A stretch of 64,000 nt of DNA from Hasllibacter halocynthiae (GTDB lineage Bacteria > Pseudomonadota > Alphaproteobacteria > Rhodobacterales > Rhodobacteraceae), in assembly GCF_003003095.1 (NCBI RefSeq), contig NZ_PVTT01000001.1, positions 372,001 to 436,000 on the forward strand, read 5' to 3'. The notes beneath the pieces were generated by a model. That model was given only the letters and a program-made list of their open reading frames with translations, was not told the origin of the DNA and searched no databases. A program made the position numbers and the translations under genes. Each line of letters opens with the position of its first letter. The stretch's first letter is position 1. Below are positions 1 to 8,239 of this stretch, piece after piece.

Positions 1-300
1 GATTTCATAGGCCATAAAGAGCCACATTTGCGACTGAGCATTGAGGAAAGATGGTGATGCGCCAGGGGTGCGCTCGGACTCGATCAATTCTCTCAACACA
101 TCGTATTCAAGTTCCATGATGAACTGGTCAACGGCGTCAAGGTTGAAGGCCTGCATGCTGAGAAAAGGATCGTCGCCAAAGAACGTCAGCGAACATAAAG
201 CGCTTCGTAGCGCGCCCGGCTCGATAGCTTCGGGCCGCCTGTAATCGGGTTCATGATCTTCTGGAGTATAGTCGTCGTTTTGTTCATTACTTTTCGTTTT
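1..300 (-). CDS. Partial hypothetical protein, cut by the left window edge
   Basis: On the minus strand one frame stays open from just after a TGA at 301-303 to the window edge, giving at least 99 codons with an acidic, soluble-looking product. I do not recognise a family. There is no ATG, GTG or TTG in this frame before the ATG at 154-156, so the true start is unclear. A second frame has an ATG near 286 but stops after 33 codons, which could mean a frameshift between the two. It lies just downstream of the zinc-ribbon gene in the same direction, so it may belong to the TIR unit. Confidence 0.4.
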
Positions 301-314
301 TCAGCCTTAGTAAT

Positions 315-479
315 CTAATCCCAACCGCGCCGGATGTCCGTTCGTTTGCACTCAGGGCATTGCACAGCAGAGGTCGGCCTGTCCCGAAGGCGGGCCTCGC
401 GTTGCTCGGCCTCGCTCAGAACTTCGGTCTCGAAGCGGTGTCCGCAATTATTGCATCGAAATCTGACAGTATCAGTCAT
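315..479 (-). CDS. Small zinc-ribbon protein downstream of the TIR gene
   Basis: This 54-aa ORF starts with ATG at 477-479 inside the last codons of the TIR gene (8-nt overlap), so translation is probably coupled. The product has two CxxC pairs, C9-x2-C12 and C41-x2-C44, joined by a charged, Glu/Arg-rich segment, as expected for a one-zinc rubredoxin-like or zinc-ribbon fold. It is too short for a family call. The overlap and shared strand suggest a partner of the TIR protein, for example a nucleic-acid or ligand sensor. That role is inference; the ORF and the cysteine pairs are seen directly. Confidence 0.6.
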   Translation of the reverse strand: MTDTVRFRCNNCGHRFETEVLSEAEQREARLRDRPTSAVQCPECKRTDIRRGWD

Positions 480-1425
480 AGGAAATTCCGGCTTGTTGCA
501 AAACTTCCGCCCAAAGCGTTTCAGCGGCGGTTTCTGGATTCATGCGGCGCTCGTTATGGGAGAAGCCTACCGAGCCTTTAAGATGAAGCTCATACTCATC
601 AGCCTCGACACTGAACCAGCCATTCGCTGTGTTCTCGGCGGCATCTTCGGAAAACGAATAGTAGACGTCGCCGAAGTGATGCTTGCCGCGTCCGCCATGT
701 ACGGTGAGATGCGCTGTCCCATGACCCAGACCGCGATTGACAATGACGCAACCGAACGAAGTATCGGAGTAATCGGTAAAACGTCCGCGCAATCCTTCTA
801 CGGAATCCAACTCCTTAATCGCGCTCTGAAAGTACGATCTTATGGCCCGAAAGGCGCTCTCCCGATACTCGGCCTTGTCGATGTCGTCAAACTCGCGCCG
901 GACGCGGTATCGCCGCTCCGGCGCTGATTGCTCTGCAGCATCACTTTTGTCCGGCGCGGCAGTAGTATTGCCCTTCGGCACAGATGCGGGTGGCTCGTGA
1001 TGCAGAATCCGGCGTAGTTCCTGCACGACATTCAGATACGCCGTGTTCGGGTTCGTCCAGTCGCTGATTGGTTTTCCGTCTTTCGGCAAGGCCTTAAGTG
1101 CACGCAGCCGCGACGCCGCCCACTCGCAAGGCTCGATGATGATCGGAACCACGCGGGCTTGCCGGGCGTCGTGGCGCTCCAGAGCCCGATTCATCTCGGT
1201 TTCAACGCAGTAATCCGATGCGAGGAAGTCAGGGCTGACGAGAAGCAAGAACAACCCGCAGCTTTCGAGCTGCTCTTTGATTTCGGCGTCCAGTTCATCC
1301 CCGGCCAGAATGTCGCGGTCATACCATGCTTCAATGCGCCCTTCGCGTTTTAGCGAGGCAAGATGAACATGCAGGCGCTCCAGAGCGCCGCTGTCGCGGT
1401 GAGAGTATGAGATAAAAGCCTTCAC
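472..1425 (-). CDS. TIR-domain protein, probable NADase-type defence effector
   Basis: The product has 317 aa. Residues 1-140 look like a bacterial TIR domain: an N-terminal beta strand ending in the FISYSHRD box, an AWYDRDI loop, the LLVSPDFLASDYC segment (residues 61-73) and a Glu at residue 77 in the place of the catalytic Glu of NAD-cleaving TIRs. A Pro/Ala-rich linker (about 145-170) joins it to a C-terminal domain of about 145 aa that I do not recognise, which may be the sensor. Bacterial TIR proteins commonly deplete NAD+ on infection. It sits between a YjzC-like gene 6 nt upstream and an overlapping zinc-ribbon gene, so the three look like one transcript. Confidence 0.8.
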   Translation of the reverse strand: MKAFISYSHRDSGALERLHVHLASLKREGRIEAWYDRDILAGDELDAEIKEQLESCGLFLLLVSPDFLASDYCVETEMNRALERHDARQARVVPIIIEPCEWAASRLRALKALPKDGKPISDWTNPNTAYLNVVQELRRILHHEPPASVPKGNTTAAPDKSDAAEQSAPERRYRVRREFDDIDKAEYRESAFRAIRSYFQSAIKELDSVEGLRGRFTDYSDTSFGCVIVNRGLGHGTAHLTVHGGRGKHHFGDVYYSFSEDAAENTANGWFSVEADEYELHLKGSVGFSHNERRMNPETAAETLWAEVLQQAGISYD

Positions 1426-1431
1426 TGCCTC

Positions 1432-1623
1432 TTACTTGCCTTTCTTGCCGCCATGCTTGGTCGGGTCGGCCATCTTATACTGCTGGCCGGATTTCAGCGG
1501 CGGAGGCAGCGGCTCGCCCTTCGTCACGGTGCGCTCGATGCCGGTTGGCCCGCCGCGCGGACCTGTGATCTCGTACTGTCCGCTGCGCGGGGCCTTCTCA
1601 CCGGGCTTGTATGTCTTTGCCAT
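1432..1623 (-). CDS. YjzC-like small protein
   Basis: The 63-aa product matches the YjzC-like family along its whole length: FKPGEK-type start (YKPGEKAPRSGQY), the GPRGG-TGIERTVTKGEPLPP core and a Lys/Gly-rich C-terminus after DPTKHGGKK. The family is widespread but of unknown function. It is the first gene of the minus-strand unit with the TIR and zinc-ribbon genes, and a promoter-like sequence with a palindrome lies about 45-70 nt upstream. Family membership is recalled from the conserved motif; any link with TIR function is inference from gene order. Confidence 0.75.
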   Translation of the reverse strand: MAKTYKPGEKAPRSGQYEITGPRGGPTGIERTVTKGEPLPPPLKSGQQYKMADPTKHGGKKGK

Positions 1624-1667
1624 CGCTGTCGTCCCCTACATCCTGTGTGAAGTTTATGGAGACTCGC

Positions 1668-1695
1668 AACATAGCATGTTCCGCTCGGAACACAA
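1668..1695 (-). promoter_or_regulatory. Candidate promoter and operator for the YjzC-TIR-zinc-ribbon unit
   Basis: Read on the minus strand, TTGTGT (1690-1695) and TATGTT (1668-1673) lie 16 bp apart, a weak sigma70-like pair. A perfect palindrome, TGTTCCGCTCGGAACA at 1677-1692, fills the spacer and overlaps the -35 box. A regulator bound there would block the promoter. The palindrome is certain; the promoter call is weaker. Confidence 0.45.
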
Positions 1696-1711
1696 AGAGA
1701 ACACCTCTTGA

Positions 1712-1735
1712 GCGGCTGGCCTGAGGGCCAGCCGC
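1712..1735. terminator. Strong hairpin between ardC and the TIR unit
   Basis: A perfect 10-bp stem (1712-1721 with 1726-1735) with a TGAG loop stands downstream of the ardC stop at 1768. No clean T-run follows on either strand, so it may be an attenuating hairpin and not a full intrinsic terminator. Confidence 0.45.
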
Positions 1736-1767
1736 GAAACTTTTCTGCGTCAGGGGAAAGTCGCCGC

Positions 1768-2678
1768 TTACGCGGCGACTCCTTCCTCTCTCTCTTCTTC
1801 CTCGATCAGCGATTGCAGACCGTGCAGGAAATCTGCGGTGCGCTGCGCATGGGCGGCGGCGGCAAAGATCGCGCGCTTGTCGTCCTTCAAAACCTTAAGC
1901 CAGCTCTGGATATAGGCGGCATGGTCGGTGCCAGGCTCGGGGGTCAGTTCCAGATCGGCGCAGAGGACGCCGCGCCCAGCTCGGCCACCAGCTCTTCGCG
2001 GGCGTAGCCTTCATCACCCCAGCGCTTGCGGCCAAAGTCACGATCAAGGCGGGTTTTGTGCTTCGTCCAGTGGGTCAACTCATGCGCGAGGGTCGCATAG
2101 TAGGCTTCGGGGCTGCGGAACGTCTCGAAGGCGGGCATCTGCACATGATCGCTGCCGCCGCTATAGTGGGCGCTGTTGCCGCCGTGGCGAATGTCGGCGC
2201 GGGTTGCGGTGAAGAACCCTTCCGCGTGCTCGATGCGTGACGCGGGATCAATCACAGGATCGGGCTTTGTGTAGTAGTGCTCGGGCAAGCCTTCGATCTG
2301 CTCGACATTGAAAACGCTGTAACCCTTCATGAACGGAATTTTGCGCTCTTCGTCCTGCCCGTTCTCGCCTTCTTCCGTCTTCGTGATGGTGTTGGCGTAG
2401 ACCACCAGATTTCCGCGCTCGCCCTTCTTGACGAACGCCCCTAGCTCTTTGGCTTGGCGGAACGTCATCCAGTACGGGGAGAGATAACCGGCCTCGACGC
2501 TCGCGCCCCACAGCATCAGGATATTGATACCGTTATAGGGCAGCCCGTTGTGCCGTAGCGGCTTGGTGATCCGCCCCTCAAGGTTGCCGCTGCTCCACGG
2601 CTTGAGCCAGCTCAGTTCGCCCTTTTCCAGATCGGCAACGATCTTGTCTGTTACTTTCTGATGAACATCTGCTTTCAT
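1768..2678 (-). pseudogene. ardC: ArdC-type antirestriction protein, broken by a 1-bp frameshift
   Basis: The N-terminal part matches ArdC proteins, ssDNA-binding antirestriction proteins of conjugative elements: the N-terminal domain, then the zinc-metallopeptidase-like HELTHW box and ARE-ELVAELGAA. The start is the ATG at 2676-2678, preceded by a near-perfect AAAGGAGG site. At about 1964-1969 one base is missing compared with the family: the frame ends in ASSAPIWN-stop, while the +1 frame restores the usual FLCADLEL-type C-terminus and runs to a TAA at 1768-1770. The conserved C-terminal domain is therefore still present out of frame. Either the gene is freshly inactivated, the shorter protein of about 244 aa is used, or there is a sequencing error. 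Confidence 0.8.
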
Positions 2679-3220
2679 GTCTTTTTTCCTCCTTTGGAAT
2701 AGTCGGTTGCGCATGCAACCGGACTAGGCCCGCGCCAATGAGCGGGGGGAGGCCGTCCAGACCACGGGCGGCGGAGGGGGATCGCCCGTCCTGCACGACC
2801 GAAGGGAGGAAGGATGGGGAGACCGCCGCCTGTGTCCGAAGCCATAGCGAAGGACTTGGTCTTGACGGATGATGGGGCCGGAAGGCCCCCGGAAACGAAA
2901 CGCAAAAACCCGCGCGGCTCCTACCCAAGCCGCGCTCGTCCGAGAGGGGCGCACGGGTGCGCCCCGACCCTCACGCGAGGGATGGAAGCCAGCAGGGCCG
3001 AGACTACAGGCTCGGTTCACGACAGCCCGGCCTCGCCCCCGGCGAGGCGCGAGCGAAAGTCTCCTGATATCAGTCACTTACGTGCAGAGTAGCGAGCACT
3101 TGACCAAAGGGCAACGCATCGCAAGAGAGCTGCCAGCCGGGCGATCCGCAATTTACAGTATGCGGGGCTTGCTGCTACACAACATACAGCGAAGAAACTC
3201 AAGAATCGTGTGGGGCAGGA
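2679..3220. other. Gene-free gap with several strong hairpins (possible single-strand origin or promoter)
   Basis: No convincing gene lies in these 540 bases between ardC and dndC. Three clear inverted repeats follow one another: 2912-2919 with 2928-2935 (8-bp stem), 2946-2953 with 2958-2965 (8-bp stem, CGGG loop) and a CCTCGCC/GGCGAGG stem near 3030-3047. Runs of folded DNA upstream of antirestriction genes are known in conjugative leading regions, where they act as single-strand promoters. Here that is a hypothesis. Confidence 0.45.
3152..3181 (+). promoter_or_regulatory. Weak promoter candidate for the dnd operon
   Basis: TTTACA (3152-3157) and TACACA (3176-3181) are separated by 18 bp, about 40 nt before the dndC start. 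The -35 box has five of six consensus bases, the -10 only three. No other better pair was seen close to dndC. Confidence 0.25.
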
Positions 3221-4381
3221 ATGGGACTGAACGGCGCAGTCGCGACATTGATGGAAGCAGACAGCGCGTCAGCCTTCAAAAAGATCAGAGCGGAACTTCT
3301 GGACGAATATCGCCAGGATCACGAATACCCCTGGATTATCGGCTATTCCGGCGGCAAAGACAGCACGCTCGTCGCGCATCTCGTCTTCGAAATGCTCATG
3401 GGCTTGCCGCCAAGCGAGAGAAAGCGCCCCGTCCATATTGTGGCCAATGATACGCTGGTCGAAAGCCCCCTTGTCGTTCAGCATATTATCGACAGCGTTC
3501 AGGAAATCGAGAACGCAGCAAATGCCTTCGGCCTGCCTGTTCTGACCAAGATCACACGGCCTGCGCCCGAACAGTCATTCTGGGTGAATTTGATCGGGCG
3601 CGGCTATCCATCCCCGAACCGCTCCTTCCGCTGGTGCACCGACCGGATGAAAATCCTGCCCACCAGCCGCTACATCAAGAGCCAGGTGGATGAGGCCGGA
3701 CAGGTCATCCTGCTCCTTGGCGTGCGCCGCTCGGAAAGCTCGACGCGCGCCGCCTCTGTTGGGCGCTACGACAACGGCGAGCGCCTGAACAAGCACAATG
3801 ATCTGATCGGCTGCATGGTCTTCCGGCCTATTGTCGAGCTGCACACCGATGATGTCTGGGAGTTCCTGGCGCTGCACGAGCCCCCATGGGGCGGCTCGCA
3901 TCTCAAGCTGATCGGCCTTTACCGTGAGGCCAGCGGCGGCGAATGTCCTGTGGTCACGTCCAAGGACGACGCGCCGTCATGCGGCACCACATCCTCGCGC
4001 TTTGGCTGCTGGACGTGCACGGTGGTGGAGAAGGATCGGAGCCTGGAGGGCTTTGTTGAGTACGGCTACACCGAGTTCGGCCCGCTGCTGGACTTCCGTG
4101 ACTGGCTCGTCACCATCCGCAATGATCCCGAGCGCCGTCAGGCGCGGCGGCGCGACGGGCGGATCACGATCACAGACGGCGGCACCTTCATCCCCGGCCC
4201 CTTCACCTTCCAGACGCGCGCGGAAATCCTGGCTAAGCTACGGGCACTGGAGGCGGAAACCGGACAAGTCTTGATTTCAGAAGAAGAAATCGGTCTCATC
4301 CACGACATCTGGGCGGGGGAGCATGCATCTTACGCGAGCGCGAGACCCTTGAGCGTCCGTGAGGTGAGGAAGGAGAAGTAA
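3221..4381 (+). CDS. dndC: DndC, sulfur-transfer PP-loop protein of DNA phosphorothioation
   Basis: DndC activates and hands over sulfur during replacement of a non-bridging oxygen in the DNA backbone. The 386-aa product shows the ATP-pyrophosphatase PP-loop SGGKDS at residues 43-48, the PAPS-reductase-like RWCTDRMK block at 137-144, and the Fe-S cluster cysteines C139, C242, C254, C263 and C266 (GGECP, APSCG, FGCWTC). It is somewhat shorter than many DndC proteins. It opens an operon: the next start is 1 nt after its stop. No dndA cysteine desulfurase lies alongside, so a chromosomal IscS-type enzyme would have to supply sulfur (inference). The start ATG follows a GGGGCAGGA stretch. Confidence 0.92.
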   Translation: MGLNGAVATLMEADSASAFKKIRAELLDEYRQDHEYPWIIGYSGGKDSTLVAHLVFEMLMGLPPSERKRPVHIVANDTLVESPLVVQHIIDSVQEIENAANAFGLPVLTKITRPAPEQSFWVNLIGRGYPSPNRSFRWCTDRMKILPTSRYIKSQVDEAGQVILLLGVRRSESSTRAASVGRYDNGERLNKHNDLIGCMVFRPIVELHTDDVWEFLALHEPPWGGSHLKLIGLYREASGGECPVVTSKDDAPSCGTTSSRFGCWTCTVVEKDRSLEGFVEYGYTEFGPLLDFRDWLVTIRNDPERRQARRRDGRITITDGGTFIPGPFTFQTRAEILAKLRALEAETGQVLISEEEIGLIHDIWAGEHASYASARPLSVREVRKEK

Positions 4382-4382
4382 G

Positions 4383-4583
4383 ATGCCGCGCAACGTAGTT
4401 GTCTTGCTCGACAACGCCGATGGTCGGGCAATGATCAAGGATGCCTGCAAGGCCAGCGGCCTTCTTTTCTCAGAGTTTGTCGAACTGGTGCAAGCGGAAG
4501 TCGAGCAAACCGGCAAGCAGCGCCGCGCAGGCCTGTGGGACTCCTTTGATGATATCCTCGACCGCATTCAGGTGGACGAATAA
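4383..4583 (+). CDS. Small protein associated with DNA-modification (Dnd) operons
   Basis: This 66-aa, mostly helical, acidic product lies between dndC and dndD, with its ATG 1 nt after the dndC stop and 6 nt before dndD. Small proteins in this position are known from phosphorothioation operons and are annotated only by association. I see no cysteines for a metal site and no membrane segment. The position suggests it assists DndC-DndD assembly, which is inference. Confidence 0.65.
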   Translation: MPRNVVVLLDNADGRAMIKDACKASGLLFSEFVELVQAEVEQTGKQRRAGLWDSFDDILDRIQVDE

Positions 4584-4589
4584 ACACGC

Positions 4590-6674
4590 ATGTATATTTC
4601 TCAGATCACGCTTCGCGACTGGAAAGCCTATACCACGGCCAGCTTTGATTTCCCGCGGCCAACGGCTGACAAGAATATCATCCTGATTGGCGCGCCGAAT
4701 GGCTACGGCAAAACAAGTCTCTTCGAAGCCATTGTGCTCGGGATGTTCGGGCGCGACGGCCTGCCGCTGATCGCGCGCTCGCCCTTCTCGGGCGGTGATA
4801 AAGAGCGCCTGGCCACATCCTACAAGAACTTTCTCGAAAAGGCGCTGCACAGAGGTGCAACGGCTGCGGGGCGCAATTCGTGCTCGGTCAAGCTGGTCTT
4901 TGTCGATGATGATGACGAGCCGCTGGAAATCCAGCGCATCTGGCACTTCAACGATTCCGGCATCTATCGCCCGCAAGATGAAGAGGTCCACATCTTCCAA
5001 GGGACGACGCGCAAGGCGGTCGGCCCCGGTGCCTTGCAGGGCGCGGAACGCACGAACTGGTTCCGGGATTACATCGCCGAGAACCTGCTTCCCTTCACGC
5101 TCGCGCATTTCTTCATGTTTGACGGCGAACAGGTGAGCGTACTCGCCGAGCGCGAGATGTCGGCGCAGGTGCGCGCTGGCATCGAAGGCTTGCTCGGGAT
5201 TCCGGTGCTGAAAACGCTGGCGCGGGACTTGCGCTCTTATGCCGAAGTGCGCCGCAAGGACTCGCCGAATGTCTCGGACAAGACGATTGAGAAGCTGGAG
5301 TTGGAGCGCCACCAGCTCACCTTCGAGTATGAGAAGAAGTCCGAACGCTATACCGAAATCGAGCCCTCGCTCGCTGAACTCAAGGAAGAGCGCGAGCATC
5401 TGACGCGCGAACTGGCCAGCTTCGGAGCGGGCTCGCAAGCCCTGCTGCAAGAGCAATTCGAGCAGATCAAGAATTATGAGCGCGCCATCGAGCAAGGCCG
5501 CGCCCAGCTCGAAGACCTGATGATGAAGGACATTGCCCTTGCGCTGTCCGGCCTCGGGCTTCGCGAAGCCCTGAAAGAGCGTCTTGCTGGTGAGGGGGTG
5601 CGCGAGCGCTGGGAGAGCGGGCGCAATCAAGGTGATAGCAATCTGGAGCGCTTCATCAGCGCGGTCGATAGCGGCATGGAGGGCATCGATCCGGCGCTCA
5701 GCTCCGGCCAGCGCAGCGCCGTGCTGGATAGCGCCCGCAGTGCCTGGGAAAAGCTGTGGTTCCCACCGCCGGAGAACTGCGCGGACGACTATCTGCACCC
5801 CTATCTGAACGAGGTCGAGCGGGCGAAGGTGATCGACCGCCTGGATGAGCTGGACGAGCTCGGCGCGCCCGCCATTGTCGAGCTGTTGAACATGATCGCG
5901 TCCAATGAGGATGCGCTTCGCCGCTTGCAGGAGGAAGTGACGCGGACGGAAGCCGTCGCCCCCCATGTGGATTCCAAGCGCGAGCGACTGTCTCAACTGA
6001 ACGGAGAGATTCAGGCGCTCGATCAGGAAATCGGCGCGCTGAAACGTGAGATGTCGGCGCTGGAAGCGCAGATAAACCAGAAGAACACTGAACTGACCAA
6101 GCTGGCCGGACAATGGGACCAGGCCAAGCCTTCGGTGCGCCGCGCCATGCGCGCTCTGAAAGTGGCCTCGATGGTCGATGAGATCGTGGCCAAGGCCGTG
6201 CCAAGCCAGATCGAAGCCATAGCCTCAGCGATGACCAAGGCGCACCGCTCGATGGCGCACAAGAAAGACTTGGTCGAGCGCATCGCGATTGACGAAAACT
6301 GCGATGTCAAGCTGCTGAACACGGACGGGATGGACTTGCGGGGATATGACCTTTCGGCGGGCGAGAAGCAGATATTCACCCAAGCTCTTATTTCTGCGAT
6401 CTCATCCGTGTCAGGGCGCGGCTTTCCCATGGTGGTCGATACGCCGCTCGGGCGGCTTGATATCGAGCACCGCAAGGGCGTGCTGAACCATCTTGTCCAG
6501 CGTGAGCATCAGGTGATCCTGCTCTCGACCAACACAGAAGTCGTGGGGGAATACTTGCGGGAAATCGCGCCGCATGTGCAGAAGAAATATCTGGTCCATT
6601 TCGAGCGGGTCGGCGATATCGGCCAGTCCACGGCGCGGCCCGGCTACTTTGAAGAGACGGAGGCAAGGGTATGA
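4590..6674 (+). CDS. dndD: DndD, SMC/Rad50-like ATPase of DNA phosphorothioation
   Basis: The 694-aa product has the split ABC-ATPase layout of SMC-like proteins: Walker A GAPNGYGKT at residues 34-42, long charged coiled-coil segments through roughly 210-300 and 440-510, then the SAGEKQ signature at about 589-594 and Walker B FPMVVDTPLGRLD at about 612-624, followed by a switch-like LLSTNTE. DndD is the ATPase that is thought to open or nick DNA during sulfur insertion. Its stop overlaps the next start by 4 nt, so it is probably made together with the DndE-HerA protein. Confidence 0.92.
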   Translation: MYISQITLRDWKAYTTASFDFPRPTADKNIILIGAPNGYGKTSLFEAIVLGMFGRDGLPLIARSPFSGGDKERLATSYKNFLEKALHRGATAAGRNSCSVKLVFVDDDDEPLEIQRIWHFNDSGIYRPQDEEVHIFQGTTRKAVGPGALQGAERTNWFRDYIAENLLPFTLAHFFMFDGEQVSVLAEREMSAQVRAGIEGLLGIPVLKTLARDLRSYAEVRRKDSPNVSDKTIEKLELERHQLTFEYEKKSERYTEIEPSLAELKEEREHLTRELASFGAGSQALLQEQFEQIKNYERAIEQGRAQLEDLMMKDIALALSGLGLREALKERLAGEGVRERWESGRNQGDSNLERFISAVDSGMEGIDPALSSGQRSAVLDSARSAWEKLWFPPPENCADDYLHPYLNEVERAKVIDRLDELDELGAPAIVELLNMIASNEDALRRLQEEVTRTEAVAPHVDSKRERLSQLNGEIQALDQEIGALKREMSALEAQINQKNTELTKLAGQWDQAKPSVRRAMRALKVASMVDEIVAKAVPSQIEAIASAMTKAHRSMAHKKDLVERIAIDENCDVKLLNTDGMDLRGYDLSAGEKQIFTQALISAISSVSGRGFPMVVDTPLGRLDIEHRKGVLNHLVQREHQVILLSTNTEVVGEYLREIAPHVQKKYLVHFERVGDIGQSTARPGYFEETEARV

Positions 6675-8209
6675 GCCTGTCTCTGGTTGAAGTTGCGGGC
6701 GCGAATTTCCGCACCGATGAGCAAAGCGATACCCTGAACACCGCCTTCATGGGGCGGCTCGGGATGAGGAAGCGCTATCTGCCAGCGCGCCTTGCCATCT
6801 CGCGCTCACTGGCAATTGCCGCGCCGCCGCCGCTCCTGGGCGATGAGCTTGATCCCGGCAAGGTCATTAAGGGCGATACGCTCTTTGGCACGGGAACGGC
6901 GCTGTCAGTCTGGGTAGCGCTGATCGCGCAGCGGGCTGGCCAGCCTGATCTGGACGTGCGGGGGCTGATCGCGCTGGTCGGCGCGCACTGGAAGCGCGGC
7001 CTTGGGCATCTCGATAAGGATTGGGAGCAATCCGGCCAGGACGTGACCAAGTTCATCAAGCGCCTCGTGGAAGTGGCCGAGCTGCCGATGGCAGGTGGTT
7101 CGCTCCCCGGCGTCGGCGGCACCGTCTCGGGCGCGACCTTCTCCAGCGGCCAGATTGAAGTGCCGATTGGGGAAATCGGCGAAGATGCCACCACGAAAGA
7201 GAAGGTGCTCTGGAACGTCAACGGCAAAGGCGGCTCGCCCCATAGCGCGATCATGGGCGGTAGCGGCTCGGGCAAGACCGTCATGGCAGCGGCCATGCTG
7301 CGGGCGATCCGCGAGCAGGCATCCGTGCCGATGCTGGCTTTCGACTTCAAGGGCGATCTCTCCGACTTCTCGGGTACGCGAGGGCAGACACCGCTCGGTG
7401 AAGCTTTCGAGGCGCAGGTGATCGAGCCGCCGCGCATGCCGATCCCGCTTGATGTGCTTCGGCTCACCGCCAGCGATCAGTACGGCATTGATGAAGCGGC
7501 GCTGCGCTTTCGCGAGTCCTTCTCCCGCCTGAAAGGCAGCCGCCTTGGTGATCGCCAGCGATCTGCCGTCCATGAAGCCGCCAGCCGGGCGCTCAAAAGT
7601 GAAGAGCCGTGCGAGTTGCATCACATCCGTGACCGCCTGCTTGAGGTCTATCAGGAACACGAGATGAAGGAGGACGGCGCAACGGCCAGCATGGAAGAGC
7701 TATGCCGCTTCCCGCTGTTCAAGCCGATGCACTCCCCTGCCGAGTTCTTCCAGAAGAGCTGGATCATCAAGCTGCCGCCGAACGTGCCGGAAGACAGCCG
7801 GACGATTGTGGTCAATCTGCTTCTGGACGCGCTGGATCAATATCTCAATAGCCTGGTAGATGCCGCAAGCAGCCCGGACGGCGCGCGCGGCCTGCGCATC
7901 ATCTGCATGATCGATGAAGCCCACCAAATTCTGAGCACCAAGCTGCCCTCGCTCTCTCGGCTAATCCGCATGAGCCGCTCGAAGGGCGGCGCGATCATGC
8001 TGGTCTCGCAATCGCCGGACGATTTCTCCGGCGAAGATGATGATTTCCTCGACCAGATGGGGCTGGTCGGCGCGTTCTCGACTAACGCCAAGCCGGGCAG
8101 CGCTGCCCGCGTCCTCGGCAAGGGCGTGAACCTGACCACATTGCAGACGGGCCAAGCCTATATCCGGCGGCGCGGCGATCTGGCAGCGCGCAAGATCAAG
8201 GCTTGGTAG
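6671..8209 (+). CDS. dndE: DndE domain fused to a HerA/FtsK-type ATPase
   Basis: Residues 1-125 of this 512-aa protein align by eye with DndE, normally a free protein of about 110 aa that binds nicked DNA: the R-x-LPARLAISRSLA helix, the TLFGTG region, the WVALIAQRAG helix and the closing HWKRGLGHL. From about residue 155 it becomes a HerA-like hexameric ATPase with Walker A GGSGSGKT at 196-203, FDFKGDL at 225-230, Walker B ICMIDEAH at 411-418 and a LVSQSP sensor near 444-449. In known phosphorothioation systems a HerA-like ATPase (DptH/DndH) belongs to the restriction side and is a separate protein. Here modification and translocase functions seem joined in one chain. The start overlaps dndD by ATGA. 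Confidence 0.8.
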   Translation: MSLSLVEVAGANFRTDEQSDTLNTAFMGRLGMRKRYLPARLAISRSLAIAAPPPLLGDELDPGKVIKGDTLFGTGTALSVWVALIAQRAGQPDLDVRGLIALVGAHWKRGLGHLDKDWEQSGQDVTKFIKRLVEVAELPMAGGSLPGVGGTVSGATFSSGQIEVPIGEIGEDATTKEKVLWNVNGKGGSPHSAIMGGSGSGKTVMAAAMLRAIREQASVPMLAFDFKGDLSDFSGTRGQTPLGEAFEAQVIEPPRMPIPLDVLRLTASDQYGIDEAALRFRESFSRLKGSRLGDRQRSAVHEAASRALKSEEPCELHHIRDRLLEVYQEHEMKEDGATASMEELCRFPLFKPMHSPAEFFQKSWIIKLPPNVPEDSRTIVVNLLLDALDQYLNSLVDAASSPDGARGLRIICMIDEAHQILSTKLPSLSRLIRMSRSKGGAIMLVSQSPDDFSGEDDDFLDQMGLVGAFSTNAKPGSAARVLGKGVNLTTLQTGQAYIRRRGDLAARKIKAW

Positions 8210-8239
8210 CGGGTAGGCGGTGGATTCATCAGGTTGAGC

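Noticed and set aside
4470-6113. A 547-codon minus-strand frame inside dndD
   Set aside because: Antisense shadow of the DndD coiled coil; no ribosome site or family.
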